Source of the DNA: Mimachlamys varia
Lineage: Eukaryota > Mollusca > Bivalvia > Pectinida > Pectinidae
Length of the DNA stretch: 64,000 bases
Reading direction: 5' to 3'
Assembly: GCA_947623455.1 (NCBI GenBank)
Contig: OX392543.1
Coordinates: 20,334,757-20,398,756 of the forward strand
A program made the position numbers and the translations under genes. Every line of letters begins with the position of its first letter. The stretch's first letter is position 1. Positions 36,785-46,929 of this stretch are shown here, one piece after another. The notes beneath the pieces were generated by a model that was not told the origin of the DNA, searched no databases, and was given only the letters and a program-made list of their open reading frames with translations.

Positions 36785-37275
36785 TTCTACCACAATATCC
36801 GGCGTTATTCCACTCCCAGACCATTGCATAAATGTGCTGGCTGTTGGATAAATATATGTTATATACCACTAGTGGAATATGACCTTCCAGATTTGTGAAT
36901 GGTTGAGAAGTTGAACTTTGACCGGAAATCACGTGGTTCAATGCTACGTGCGGATTGCTGACGTCGTCATCGATTGTTTACATCATCACAACTTGACGGG
37001 AATATATACGAGATGGTGTGTTTTCGCGCAAATAGTCCGCGGTTCACTCCAAAAAACAATGCTACTACCGATTTAATACTATTGGGGTAGAAACAGGTCA
37101 CACAACTCGTGAGTGTTGGATATGAAATTTATCTCGCTCCCGTTAATTATTTTTTCAAAGTTACAAAAGGCACTTGCTAAAACTCCTGTCTTTTGTAACT
37201 TATAAAAAATAATTAACTCGAGTGAAATAAATTCTATATCCAACAACCACTCCGTGTGTAACCTCTATATAAACA
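36785..37275. mobile_element. Foldback element family F, copy 2
   Basis: It starts TTTCTACCACAATAT and continues through TTTTCGCGCAAATAGTCCGC. It then forms the same long hairpin as copy 1, with arms at about 37095-37180 and 37190-37265. GGGGTAGAAACAGGTCACAC at 37083 complements the start, so the whole element has a second, wider inverted layout. Confidence 0.62.
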
Positions 37276-37499
37276 ATTGGAACAAATTACTTCTTGATAA
37301 TTCATAATCAAATATGACAGATACATGTACAATCAACACCATAACTCCTTATTGCATAAATTTTCAGAAAAAGGATTTGAACGCGACTTTAAGTGAATAC
37401 TTACTCAGGCACCATATTACAATATCCAATTATTTACAAATATAGATATCCATACATTGATAAGTTGCAGGAACGATCCCAAGACAATCCCCGCGAAAA

Positions 37500-37580
37500 A
37501 TATGATATTTTTATTATTATATTTACTCAGACATACAAACATATATTTTTATTATTATATTTACTCATACATACATACAT
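37500..37580. repeat. Two-unit AT-rich tandem duplication
   Basis: TTTTTATTATTATATTTACT occurs twice about 40 bp apart, each followed by CA(G/T)ACATACA. Confidence 0.65.
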
Positions 37581-38172
37581 ATACAATAGAGCATTTCTTC
37601 ATACATTTGATATATAACTATATGAAAAACAAGGTAAAAATATATCAAATTTTATTTCACTAGCAGTACACACAGTAAACACGAACAAAAACAACAATAA
37701 AATGTCATCATCATAAATTACTAGATCGATCAGAATACAACATCTTGCATTACATGTTTTTCATGTCCGTTTCATAAAAATAAACACCAAGAAGTTTTCG
37801 GCTTTAGAATATACAACAGCAGAAATAAAACAATGTAAATACATCAAATAATATTACATTTCAACGTTCATTGTTAAATAATGTACAACACTTCCACTTT
37901 TCTCCAAATGCAAATAATACTGAACATTAATATAGATGCATACATGTTTATACATGACAAAACATGTCCAGTGCTACTTGACGAAATCCGTGTTACGATT
38001 ATTTTGACTCATCCTTTGTTTTTTAATCTTACTTATACCGCGATTGGCCATCGCGTATTGAATATGCTTTTTCTCTCATAATCGAAAACAATTAAAGACG
38101 GCGGGCATAACGCTGCATAGTGATTTCTAAAAGGAAGAATACCACGCTGGTTTGCGGGTCTATACTGGCGAT
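37581..38172. other. Gene-free stretch
   Basis: AT-rich sequence in which I recognise no gene or repeat. Confidence 0.35.
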
Positions 38173-38565
38173 CAATCTGATTAAAATACAGATCCTTGTT
38201 CTCACTCCGTTTTAAAAGGATCTGACAACATCCCACAAGAGGTCACTGACGTTAATATGACATTTGTCGCCTCATTTCTTAACACTAAAATAATTTCCCA
38301 ATGACCTGTCATCTTGCAGCAAGTCATTTCGTCCCATAATTCCACATGAACGTTTTGGTGACGAAATGACTAAACGGACAAATGCGATTATGCAAGCTTT
38401 GTCGACTCAAAATTTCACTGTCAAGATTTTGACAGTAGTAATTTGATTGGCTAATGCGAAAGGTCATCGGGACATGACCCCCTATGGGATATTGTCAGAT
38501 CTTAACGCAGCAGAGAGAAGTTTACGGAACGGCGCGGAGATCAAGATATGATTTTAATCAGATTG
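38173..38565 (+). mobile_element. MITE family M, copy 5 (393 bp)
   Basis: CAATCTGATTAAAATACAG and its mirrored end are flanked by a perfect 10-bp target duplication, TACTGGCGAT (38163-38172 and 38566-38575). It is the cleanest copy in the window. Confidence 0.88.
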
Positions 38566-38924
38566 TACTGGCGATTAGATCATGAGATCCGGTTTGACTC
38601 GAAATCGCCAGTATACACATATAAAACCAGACCTTCTCCTGTTGTAAGACACTTAAAATAGATTATCGCTACCTTCAAATAAGTAGAAAATCGCTGTTAC
38701 AGTAGTGGTATGGCTGAGGAAATATTTTTTCTATAATGTTTGTCAAAGGTCAAAGTATAGGTCTGAGTATAACACGCCACGACGTCTTACGCATCAGTCT
38801 ACATCAAGCATCGCCTTATCAGAATCATTTTATCTTACCTTAACTGGTGCATTATCGGGATGTTTAATGATATGGTGGGAAACTGCAACTGTTCGTTAAT
38901 GTTGGTTAATATTTGAAAATAAAT

Positions 38925-39310
38925 AAGAAAATACCAAAGCGTTAACAAATTCATAATCCAAACTCAAAATCGATTAAACCAGGGGCAAGATATGAACAAA
39001 GGACATATTTACATGGAGACTCTTGTGAGAGAATAAGGCCATGTGTTCCGGAAGCGTAAGCGTCTTCTGCTTCATCGACGACACCAGACATGTACATTTT
39101 TTTCACATCCAAGTAAACACTAAAAGCTCTCAAAGTGCGAACCGAGTATCATTGTCAATCACAACAAGTAAATACACTAATGAGCATACTCAAAAACGTC
39201 CATTTCATTTCACTTAAAGATACAGATTATCTCTAAACGAGACAAAGATGGCGACCATAAAACTTCTGAACAACCTGCATCTCTCGAATCCTTGTGTTGT
39301 TAGTTTGTTT
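38925..39310 (-). mobile_element. Family P: 3' end of RT frame plus 3' tail
   Basis: Read on the minus strand, GGTCGCCATCTTTGTCTC and AAATGAAATGGACG give the end of the reverse transcriptase frame. The tail then runs through GGTGTCGTCGATGAAGCAGA, TTACGCTTCCGGAACACATG and ATCGATTTTGAGTTTGGATT to CGCTTTGGTATTTTC. The small frame SGVVDEAEDAYASGTHGLI recurs, slightly changed, in other copies. Confidence 0.68.
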
Positions 39311-39664
39311 GTCAACATCATATTTGATACAAAACTGCCATCTGATTAAAAATACTACATTTGTGCATGTTTAGCACCTTGTATTGACTTAAGTTTATCA
39401 TTTCCTGGAAAAAGAAAGAAAATATCATAAAAAGTTGGCGCCGGGAAATTTCTGTGTGTATGGTTTGAACTTTAGTCAATTTCGAGTTACAGCCATATAG
39501 TACATCGGTACAATAATTCAAACTTCTTACTTCAGTTTAGAAATAAAATAACCAGAACATCAGAAAAATATTGCTTACCCCTAATTTAATATTTCGAAAT
39601 AATTAACGTATGAAAAACTAGTAATGCACCTAAAATAAAACAAAATATAAAGAGATAACCTAAG

Positions 39665-39720
39665 TGTCTTTAAAACCATAATCCAAACTCAAAATCGATT
39701 ACACTAGGGACAAAATATAT
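39665..39720 (-). mobile_element. Family P tail scrap
   Basis: ACCATAATCCAAACTCAAAA and TCGATTACACTAGGGAC are the last part of the family P tail. Confidence 0.5.
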
Positions 39721-40307
39721 TTGCACAAACACCTTTGAAAATGGTGATATAAATTGTAGCATTTCGATTTTACTTAGCTATAAATGACGAGATTGCACCC
39801 GTCATTTATTTTACATTTCATTGCGTTAACACAAAAAATAAATGAATATGCAAATAGTGACACAGTGTGATCGATAAATCTCAATTTGAGAGCAAGTCTC
39901 GCCCAAGATGCAAAACTGGCCTTTCTACATTGAAATTATCACTTTCTTCTGACACATTCGTATTACGTTACACACAATACATTAAACTGTACTTACAAAT
40001 ATATTTCGTTCGACTCATGACGTCACAGTACTGATGTCTGCTTATTAGTTTTTTCTACCAATTTACACAATACGCCAGCAGACGACCAGCAAAAACATTT
40101 TCAATTGTGTTTAAAACAATTAAACAAATGCATTCTTTTCGCAAAAGTACATATGCAAAAGCAAACTCATATTTGCATGCATCCTCCGTTCAGCAACCTC
40201 AGTTGCATTCCGGAAAAGTTCGATCATAGCAATGCTTCTCGTAGTTCTCGTAGAGAACAATAGTCGGGCTCATGCTAATTTACTGTTCTTTGCTCTGTTT
40301 CCTGGAA
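39721..40307. other. Gene-free stretch downstream of gene 2
   Basis: I see no array and no convincing frame. A TGACGTCA palindrome lies at 40018-40025. Confidence 0.35.
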
Positions 40308-40954
40308 TTTCCTAGTTGTCCTTCTGGAGAAGACAATTTGAAACGTTGACAGAATATCCAGTGAAAATTTAATGAATATCTTCGTAAGCATACGTTTCAT
40401 TTCCTTGTTGTCCTTTTCGGGAAGACAATTTGAAACGTTGACAGAATATCCAGTGAAAGTGTATTGAATATCTTTGTAAATATACGTTTCATTTTCCTTG
40501 TTGTCCTTCTGGAGAAGACAACTTGAAACGTTGACAGAATATCCAGTGAAGTTTAATGAATATCCTCGTAAACATACGTTTCATTTCCTTGTTGTCCTTC
40601 TGGGGACGACAATTTGAAACGTTGACAGTATCCAGTGAAAATTTAATGAATATCTTCGTAAGCATACGTTTCATTTCCTTGTTGTCCTTCTGGGGAAGAC
40701 AATTTGAAACATCGACAGAATATCCAGTGAAAATTTAATGAATTTCTTCGTAAGCATACGTTTCATTTCCTTGTTGTACTTCTGGGGAAGACAATTTGAA
40801 ACGTTGACAGAAATTCCAGTGAAATTTTAATGAATATCTTCATAAACATACGTTTCATTTCCTTGTTCTCCTTCTGGAGAAGACAGTATAAAACGTTGAC
40901 AGAATATCCATTAAAAGTTTAATGAATATCTTCGTAAACATACGTTTCATTTCC
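40308..40954 (-). repeat. 92-bp tandem array built from the gene 2 stop-codon region
   Basis: Phase marks (TTTCCT or TTTCCG) lie at 40308, 40400, 40493, 40584, 40674, 40766, 40858 and 40950, spaced 90-93 bp. Each unit, read on the minus strand, holds GGAAATGAAACGTATG and onward to TAA, then about 56 bp of flank with CCAGAAGGACAACAAGG. The unit nearest the gene is the true end of the CDS. Five of the six downstream copies keep the peptide frame and TAA. The copy at about 40461-40497 has a frameshift and loses the stop. ATTAAA, a variant polyadenylation hexamer, overlaps the stop in intact units. Confidence 0.88.
40918..40923 (-). terminator. ATTAAA overlapping the gene 2 stop codon
   Basis: The minus strand reads CATTAAAC across the stop, giving the common variant polyadenylation signal ATTAAA. 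It is repeated with the 92-bp units, so several poly(A) sites could exist. Use is unproven. Confidence 0.3.
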
Positions 40955-41464
40955 GTGTGTATAGTGCATGTCGCCGTCTAGATCACCCCAGTTGATAGTG
41001 TCGATAACATTTGGCAAAATTACAAACTTGTAAATTAAAACGAAAAGCACCACAACGAGAAACGTTACAAAACCAATTATCGAAAGCCACTTAGCCGCCT
41101 GACCTTTGCCCCTTGACCCCTTTACGTCTCCTTCTTGATATTTTTTCTTGGACAATATTGCACACACGACTGCTGTACAACCAAATGGGAAATTACATAA
41201 CGCGACGATCAACGCCAATCCCAGAAAATTTGGTGGTTGTGATGAATACACTTTACCATTCATCCGGGAACTCTTGGCAGCATTCGGTATGTGGCAAATA
41301 TGAGGCTCATCTTGATTTTTAGAATGACAGCCTGATGACGTCAGAGGTTGAAGCATCCCTTCATCTCGTCTGCGGTCTGAATTAGTGACGTTAGATGACC
41401 TGGGGGAAACGTCATGCTGTTCGTTCAACGTCAGTAAGTCGCTTTCTCTTTCCTGTAACTCCAT
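40919..41464 (-). CDS. CD225/dispanin (IFITM-like) family membrane protein, gene 2
   Basis: A 181-residue protein. Residues 1-75 are polar and probably cytosolic. Residues 79-104 (LGLALIVALCNFPFGCTAVV) form the first membrane segment. The loop SKKKYQEGDVKGSRGKGQAA fits the family pattern, with Gly-Asp and small residues before the second helix at 125-149. The tail 150-181 ends GNETYVYEDIH. N172-E-T174 is an N-glycosylation sequon, usable only if the C terminus is lumenal, as in IFITM3. Y177-E-D-I180 fits a YxxPhi or SH2-type motif, usable only if the C terminus is cytosolic. The last 11 codons belong to a tandem repeat. The ATG has A at -3 and G at +4 and lies three bases after a splice acceptor. 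The family is clear. Antiviral or trafficking function is inferred from the family only. Confidence 0.88.
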   Translation of the reverse strand: MELQERESDLLTLNEQHDVSPRSSNVTNSDRRRDEGMLQPLTSSGCHSKNQDEPHICHIPNAAKSSRMNGKVYSSQPPNFLGLALIVALCNFPFGCTAVVCAILSKKKYQEGDVKGSRGKGQAAKWLSIIGFVTFLVVVLFVLIYKFVILPNVIDTINWGDLDGDMHYTHGNETYVYEDIH

Positions 41465-41490
41465 TGTCTAGAATTAAAAAACAATAGACG
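41465..41490 (-). other. Splice acceptor of the gene 2 coding exon
   Basis: On the minus strand, TTGTTTTTTAATTCTAG is followed by ACA and the ATG. The AG lies at 41468-41469, so the exon starts at 41467. The intron extends toward higher coordinates; its donor was not found. Confidence 0.65.
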
Positions 41491-41814
41491 TCACATTACA
41501 ATATATAACCTTTTTCTTTCATAATGAACGAAATTAATCAATGTTAGGAAAAAAAACTTAATGTCCTGCAACACAGTTGTTAGATGTGGATGAATGCTAA
41601 CAGTATCTTCAGTAATACCAACTCGGTGGTTAATTAAACTTCTTAAATTTTCTAAGCTTTTAATTACACAATTATTGAAACATATGTGAGCTCAATAAAA
41701 GGGTCATTCATCTAAGGTACATCGATCGAGGCTTGATGCCAAATTAAACATATTTAGCGTTTTTGCTACGTCGTATAGGGTAACAAGAACACTTAACCTG
41801 AGCACTGCACGTAT

Positions 41815-42366
41815 CCTACAAGTATCAATTTTCTCTCACAATAGGCACCTCTACGCAATCCTACACGTATCTAGGTTTCCTCTCGCTATCAGAACACCTG
41901 CACAAATCTACCAGTATCTAGGTTTCCTCTCGCAATAAGAACCTCTACGCAATCCTACACGTATCTAGGTTTCCTCTCGCTATCAGAACACCTGCACAAA
42001 TCTACCAGTATCTAGGTTTCCTCTCGCAATAAGAACCTCTACTCAATCCTACAGGTATCTAGGTTTCCTCTCGCTATCAGAACACCTGCACAAATCTACC
42101 AGTATCGAGGTTTCCTCTCGCAATAAGAACCTTTACTCAATCCTACACGTATCTAGGTTTCCTCTCGCAATAAGAACCTTTACTCAATCCTACACGTATC
42201 TAGGTTCTCGCAATAAGACTTTCTATACAATCCTACACGTATCTAGGTTCTCGCAATAAGACTTTCTATACAATCCTACAAGTATCTAGGTTTCCTCTCG
42301 CAATAAGACTTTCTATACAATCCTACACGTATCTAGGTTTCCTCTCGCAATAAGCACCTCTGCGCA
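41815..42366. repeat. 47-bp minisatellite with alternating 94-bp dimer, in the gene 2 5' intron region
   Basis: Two 47-bp variants share TATCTAGGTTTCCTCTCGC. One continues AATAAGAACCTCTACGCAAT and the other TATCAGAACACCTGCACAAA. They alternate at 41870-42120. Past that point only the AATAAGA type continues, with shortened units. Confidence 0.85.
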
Positions 42367-43335
42367 AAAGCTTTCTTTGTCTAACATAACATGAACACGT
42401 GTTTACCACATCCTGTCAGAACGAGTGGGTTGGCATTTATCCTAGACAGTCGGACAAAAGGTCATATCTCCAACTCCTACATGGTATGACGTCATCAACG
42501 GTTAGTTAGAAGTGATAATACATATCAAACAGTATACAAATATATCATGGATGTAATCGGTCGATTACCAGTACCTCGTGTCAGACACCTCATGATGTAA
42601 TTTTTTTATTACATAATCACTAAAACACAATTTGAATCACTGAAATTCTTTATTTTTATTAACATGTTTTTGAATAATTATAGATCAGTTTTATAATGTA
42701 TCGTGTGAACTCTGGTATTTAAAAAAATATAAAGGTAAATATTTGATTATCTGGGTAATCACCACAAATATATCAATCCGTATTCATTGGCGACTCCAAA
42801 TCTCAACTTTCCAACTTTCGACAAGAAGTCGTCATGCCTGTTGTCTAGCAGCATTGACATCTGACTAACCTTGCCGCTTGAAAGGGTAGGAAACGTCACG
42901 CTGTGTTCAATAGTTCAGCAATTTTAGCCGTGCAATAGTTCATTACATTAGTAAATGGTTAAAATATACAGTTTATGCGTATAGTTTAGGAAAATCAAAC
43001 GCATTATGTAATAATTTCAGATATAACAGTGCTCAAGTTATTGATATGTTAATAGCTACAACAGAAAATGTCGTCTGTCTTGAATTTTCTCCGGTTTTAT
43101 TTTTCACAGATTTTCTTTCATTTTAAGATCTGAATTTTGTTATGTCTTTGAGAATGATTTATCTGTGAGCTCGATTTTCATTAATCTTATATCTGGTTTC
43201 ATGAAATATAATAATCAAGATAAGTTGGCAAAATGCATTCACAAACCGAATGTAACCTCCGTACCAAGGTTGACCTATAGCCCCAAAATTTTATTTCCGG
43301 GGGAAGAAGTGTATTACAAAGAGCTCGAAATAACG
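42355..43335. repeat. Duplicated block, unit 1, segment alpha-1
   Basis: TGTCTAACATAAC, CCTAGACAGTCGGACAAAAG, GTATGACGTCATCAACGGTT, GTTAGAAGTGATAATACAT and CTTATATCTGGTTTCATGA recur in the same order at 45845-46335 and 47845-48305. A TGACGTCA lies at 42487-42494; the corresponding site in the other copies reads TGACGCCA. Confidence 0.7.
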
Positions 43336-43382
43336 TTTTTGTTTTATGTAGGTAAAACGTCTAATGAAGGTCACAGTGATCT

Positions 43383-43723
43383 CAATATGATTAAAACAAT
43401 ATCTTTTGATCTCCGCTCCGTTTCCGTAAACTTTTGTCTGCTGCGTCTAGATCTGAGGGGGGTCACGTTCAGATGATCTTTGTCGCGTTTTAACATAACA
43501 CTGAAATTTTTATTTTTTTTTTTATTTTGTCACATTAATCCACATGAACTTTTTGTTGACGAAATGACTAAACGTATAAATGCTTTGTCGCCTCAAAAAT
43601 CCACAGTTCAGATTCTGAAAGTAGTAATTTGATTGGCTAATGCAAAAGGTCATCTGAACGTGACCCCCTATGGGATGTCCTCAGATTTTGACGCAGTAGA
43701 TAGATATGATCTTAATCAGATTG
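43383..43723 (+). mobile_element. MITE family M, copy 6 (341 bp, long-TIR form)
   Basis: CAATATGATTAAAAC leads into TTTTGATCTCCGCTCCG, and the right end is CTTAATCAGATTG. CAGTGATCT and CAGTGACCT form a 9-bp target duplication with one mismatch. The interior is shortened. It interrupts the duplicated block; I did not find it in the second unit. Confidence 0.75.
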
Positions 43724-43734
43724 CAGTGACCTAC

Positions 43735-44045
43735 ATTTGATACCTCAAAACCTTGACATTTGTTTCCTTGGATGTAGGTCAAAGGTCAAATGTCAATTGT
43801 AGTAAGTATAAGTGTATGACACAGAGCTCGAAATAACTTGTTTTGTTTGATTAAGTTCAAAGGTCAAAATGTTGGTGACAGCGACCTACTTTTGAAACAT
43901 ACCACATCGCCCCACCAAGTTAAATACACCCAAAGTATGAAGTAACAGTAACAAACTGTGTATGACAGAACCCTGACATGGTAGGTGCAGGACGAACAGC
44001 CGGACAAAACACAAAAAGTAGTCCCTTCCCGTTCCCGATTGGGGG
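43735..44045 (+). mobile_element. Dispersed repeat D with AGGTCA direct repeats, copy 1
   Basis: AGGTCAAAGGTCA lies at 43776-43788, and a diverged AGTTCAAAGGTCA at 43854-43866. Then come ACCTACTTTTGAAAC, CCTGACATGGTAGGTGCAGG and GATTGGGGGACTTAATAA. The same order is seen at 46525-46890. The class is unknown and it is non-coding. Confidence 0.6.
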
Positions 44046-44510
44046 ACTTAATAATTAAAATACATGATATATAGCATTAGTTGAACGCAGTGCTGAAATA
44101 AATATACAAACCAATTTTCATGAAAATCGGACGATATTTAAATTTTGACAAATCAGACGCCAGGAAATGACGACCATTTTGTTGAATTGCGACGCCAAGG
44201 TTACGATTTTGTTTGTAGAGTAATCAAACACCTACATACCAGATTTGAGCGAAATCAGATAATATCTAAATTTTGACCAATCAAAAGGAAATAGCGGGCA
44301 TTTTAGATGGGCAATTGCGCAAACAAAGCTGTTTGAATCATCTTTGCACCCACACCAATACTCATGTGAAGTTGCATTGTAATCACACCAAACGTTCTTG
44401 AGAAAACGGTCGGCACCAAAACGGCGGAAGAAGAAGAAGAAGAAGAAAAAGAAGAAGAAACGGAGTAAAAACCAATAAGTCCCCAATTTCGTTTGGGGAA
44501 CTTAATAAAC
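44046..44510. repeat. Stretch with AAATTTTGACAAATCA-type repeats and a GAA microsatellite
   Basis: AATTTTGACAAATCAGACGC and AATTTTGACCAATCAAAAGG are related pieces about 120 bp apart. GAAGAAGAAGAAGAAGAAG at about 44426-44460 is a trinucleotide run. CAATTTCGTTTGGGGAACTT at the end resembles the end of repeat D. Confidence 0.55.
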
Positions 44511-45265
44511 GGTTTCTGCGGACACTTCATAAGAAATAAAGTCGTTAATGAGAAAGCCCTACTAATGATGTATCCTAGCACAACAAAATGGGATATAAAG
44601 TTGTTCTTCATTCACTTTTATTTATCCTCAAAGTAAATATATAATTGCATTTTTTGTGCAACATTAAGTCCACATTTTTCACTACACTGATTATAGTGCC
44701 TTGTGGTCTTGTTGTCGCTAACTCAATTATTGGCATTAACGTATTTTAATACAAGTATTTATAATATATTTGTATGATAGTTGTCTTCGATAGACGCTTA
44801 ACCTTCCGGAACATTTGGCCTTGTCATCCTAGTGATATTCAAAACATGACCATGTAAATATGTTCTTGTTTCATATTTTTATCGATTAATCAATACCACA
44901 TGAATGTAAAAGTATTCGACGAATATTTGTCGAAAACTAGTGCTTGGGGACAAACACGTACTAAATGATGCCCCACAAAAGTATCAGATGATTTCGGACG
45001 AGATTGTTCTGTCTTAGAAATGTACAAAAGATTCCAAATAAAGTAAAACACAAAGAATGGTATTAGTTGTCGTTCATGTGTCATTAGCGAACGGAAGTGT
45101 ATTATACCTGCTAATCGTGACACATTGTTGACATCGATCCTTAGCTTTGTGAAGTACGGGGAAATCAATATCAATCAATACCGAATGCCGACGTTCATGT
45201 GAAAAGAAATTATAATATGCTGTCTACACATAAGGTCAAGTCCTTGTTATTCGCCTAGTCTGTCA
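44511..45265. repeat. Duplicated block, unit 1, segments beta-1 and gamma-1
   Basis: Beta-1 (44511-44790) matches 47575-47845, for example CGGACACTTCATAAG versus CGGGCACTTAATAAG. Gamma-1 (44830-45265) matches 48315-48760, for example GCCGACGTTCATGTGAAAAG and AAGGTCAAGTCCTTGTTATT. The copies are offset by about 3.07 and 3.49 kb. Confidence 0.68.
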
Positions 45266-45379
45266 TGATTGAGAAACGGACTTTATAACCCATCTTGAAA
45301 TACTGTGCAGATTAAAAAATAATCATACAAGAAAATAGAAAATTGCTCAATGAGACTGAGACCATGAACATTTTAACAA

Positions 45380-45840
45380 TCTTGAACAACATGCATCTCC
45401 CAAATCACTGTTCCGTAAGTTTGTTCGTCAGCAACCGACATCTATCACGAAAATGTTATAGCCAGCCATAGAATAACGAATCTACCAATTAGTAGTAGCT
45501 ATGTTTCCATGTGAATTTCAACAGTCTGCTAGAATAACTTTCTTTTAAACTCAACAAAGATATTGTCAACAAGGAACGCTCATTTTGGAAGAGAAGATCT
45601 TTCGAGTTTTTCAAAATCCGCACCCCATAAATTGCACTTCTAGAGTATATACAGTGCCTGAATAAGACCATACCCCTGTTTGTTATTGTTTTTTATTGCA
45701 CTGACAATGTAGTAAGAAATCTTGTCTAAAGGCATGGCATGTACTTCGACATGTTAAAACGATAGATTGGAGAAGCAGGGATATTACTATCAAGAAAGAG
45801 ATAATAATAAATACGATCGACTTGGTCAGCAAACGTCATG
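45380..45840 (-). pseudogene. Scrambled reverse transcriptase fragments, family P
   Basis: On the minus strand, a C-terminal-half piece (LDSNIPASPIYRF, about 45720-45800) comes first. An N-terminal-half piece follows (IYSRSAIYGVRILKNSKDL, about 45590-45670), then another C-terminal piece at 45380-45470. The order is not that of an intact enzyme, so the copy is rearranged and dead. Confidence 0.6.
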
Positions 45841-45844
45841 TTAT

Positions 45845-46335
45845 TTAGACATAACCTCTGCGCAAAACTATTCTTTGTCTGACATAACTTTAAAAATACG
45901 AAAATATGTGCTTATTACAAACTTCTAAACGAGTAGCTTCACCAGTGAGTCGGCATTTATGCTAGACAGTCGGCCAAAAGGTCATATCACCAACGCCTAC
46001 ATAGTATGACGCCATCAACGGTTAGTTAGAAGTGATAATACATAACAAACAGTTTTAGAGCGTAAATAGACATTAAAAGTCGCCTGTCTGAGTTTTCTCC
46101 AGTTTTTATTTTTCACATATGTTCTTACATGTTAACATCGACTACGCACACGACAAAATGGCGATACATGAACGGTTCCTCGGAATGTATAATGATTTAG
46201 CTATGAATTCGGTTTCCATTCATCTTATATCTGGTTTCAGGAATTAAAATAAACAAGATAAAACTTCAAATTACAGTCCCCAACCAAATATGACCGCCTC
46301 CTCAAGGTTAACCTTCAACCCCAGTATGAAATTCT
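45845..46335. repeat. Duplicated block, unit 2, segment alpha-2
   Basis: GCTAGACAGTCGGCCAAAAG, AGTATGACGCCATCAACGGT and CTTATATCTGGTTTCAGGA match alpha-1 in order, offset by about 3.49 kb. Confidence 0.7.
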
Positions 46336-46348
46336 AGTATGTTATATA

Positions 46349-46505
46349 ATATACACTTTATTTATTTTACAACAATTATGAAACAAGTTTTTCAACTTAT
46401 ATTAATCACTCTTGTTTGCTCGGATGTTAGTGCACCAGGGGTCTTACTGTGCGATGAAACCGGAGTACCAGGAGAAAACCCACGTGATCGGGCAGGTGAT
46501 GTAGA
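46349..46505 (-). mobile_element. SINE family S1, head-less copy
   Basis: ACACTTTATTTATTTTAC, AAACAAGTTTTTCAAC, CGGATGTTAGTGCACCAGGG and CCGGAGTACCAGGAGAAAAC match the 26379-26620 element. The Pol III head is missing. Confidence 0.65.
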
Positions 46506-46524
46506 AAACTCTAGTATATAGAAG

Positions 46525-46890
46525 TGTATGATATAGAGCTCGGAATAACTTGTTTGATAAAGGTCAAAGGTCAAATTGTAGGTGACAGTGACTTACTTCT
46601 GAAACATGACACATCGCCTCACCAAACTGATCCGATCCCCAGGTATGAAGTTTCAAGGACAACTAGTGTAAGAAATAAAGCCCGGACAAACGTTTTGTTT
46701 GATATAGGTCAAAGGTCAACATGTAGGTGACAGTGACCTACTTTTGATACATGACACATCGCCTCACCAAGTATAAAAGTACCAGTAACAAGTTGTGTAG
46801 GACATAAAACCCTGACATGTTAGGGGCAGGAAGGACGGAAGAAGAGACGGACAATACGCTAAACTATAGTCACTTCCGGATTGGGGACTA
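46525..46890 (+). mobile_element. Dispersed repeat D with AGGTCA direct repeats, copy 2
   Basis: Two perfect AGGTCAAAGGTCA sites lie at 46561-46573 and 46706-46718. Each is followed by TAGGTGACAGTGAC. CCTGACATGTTAGGGGCAGG and CTTCCGGATTGGGGACTAAA close the element. Confidence 0.65.
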
Positions 46891-46929
46891 AAAAGTTCAA
46901 AGGCATTATATATGCTAGAAGAACGATAT

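Noticed and set aside
40489..40738. Frames of about 60 codons on both strands of the 92-bp array
   Set aside because: They lie out of frame with the gene 2 tail and repeat with the array.
44232..44611. Frames with poly-Phe or poly-Ser runs
   Set aside because: The runs come from a GAA microsatellite. The rest has no recognisable domain.
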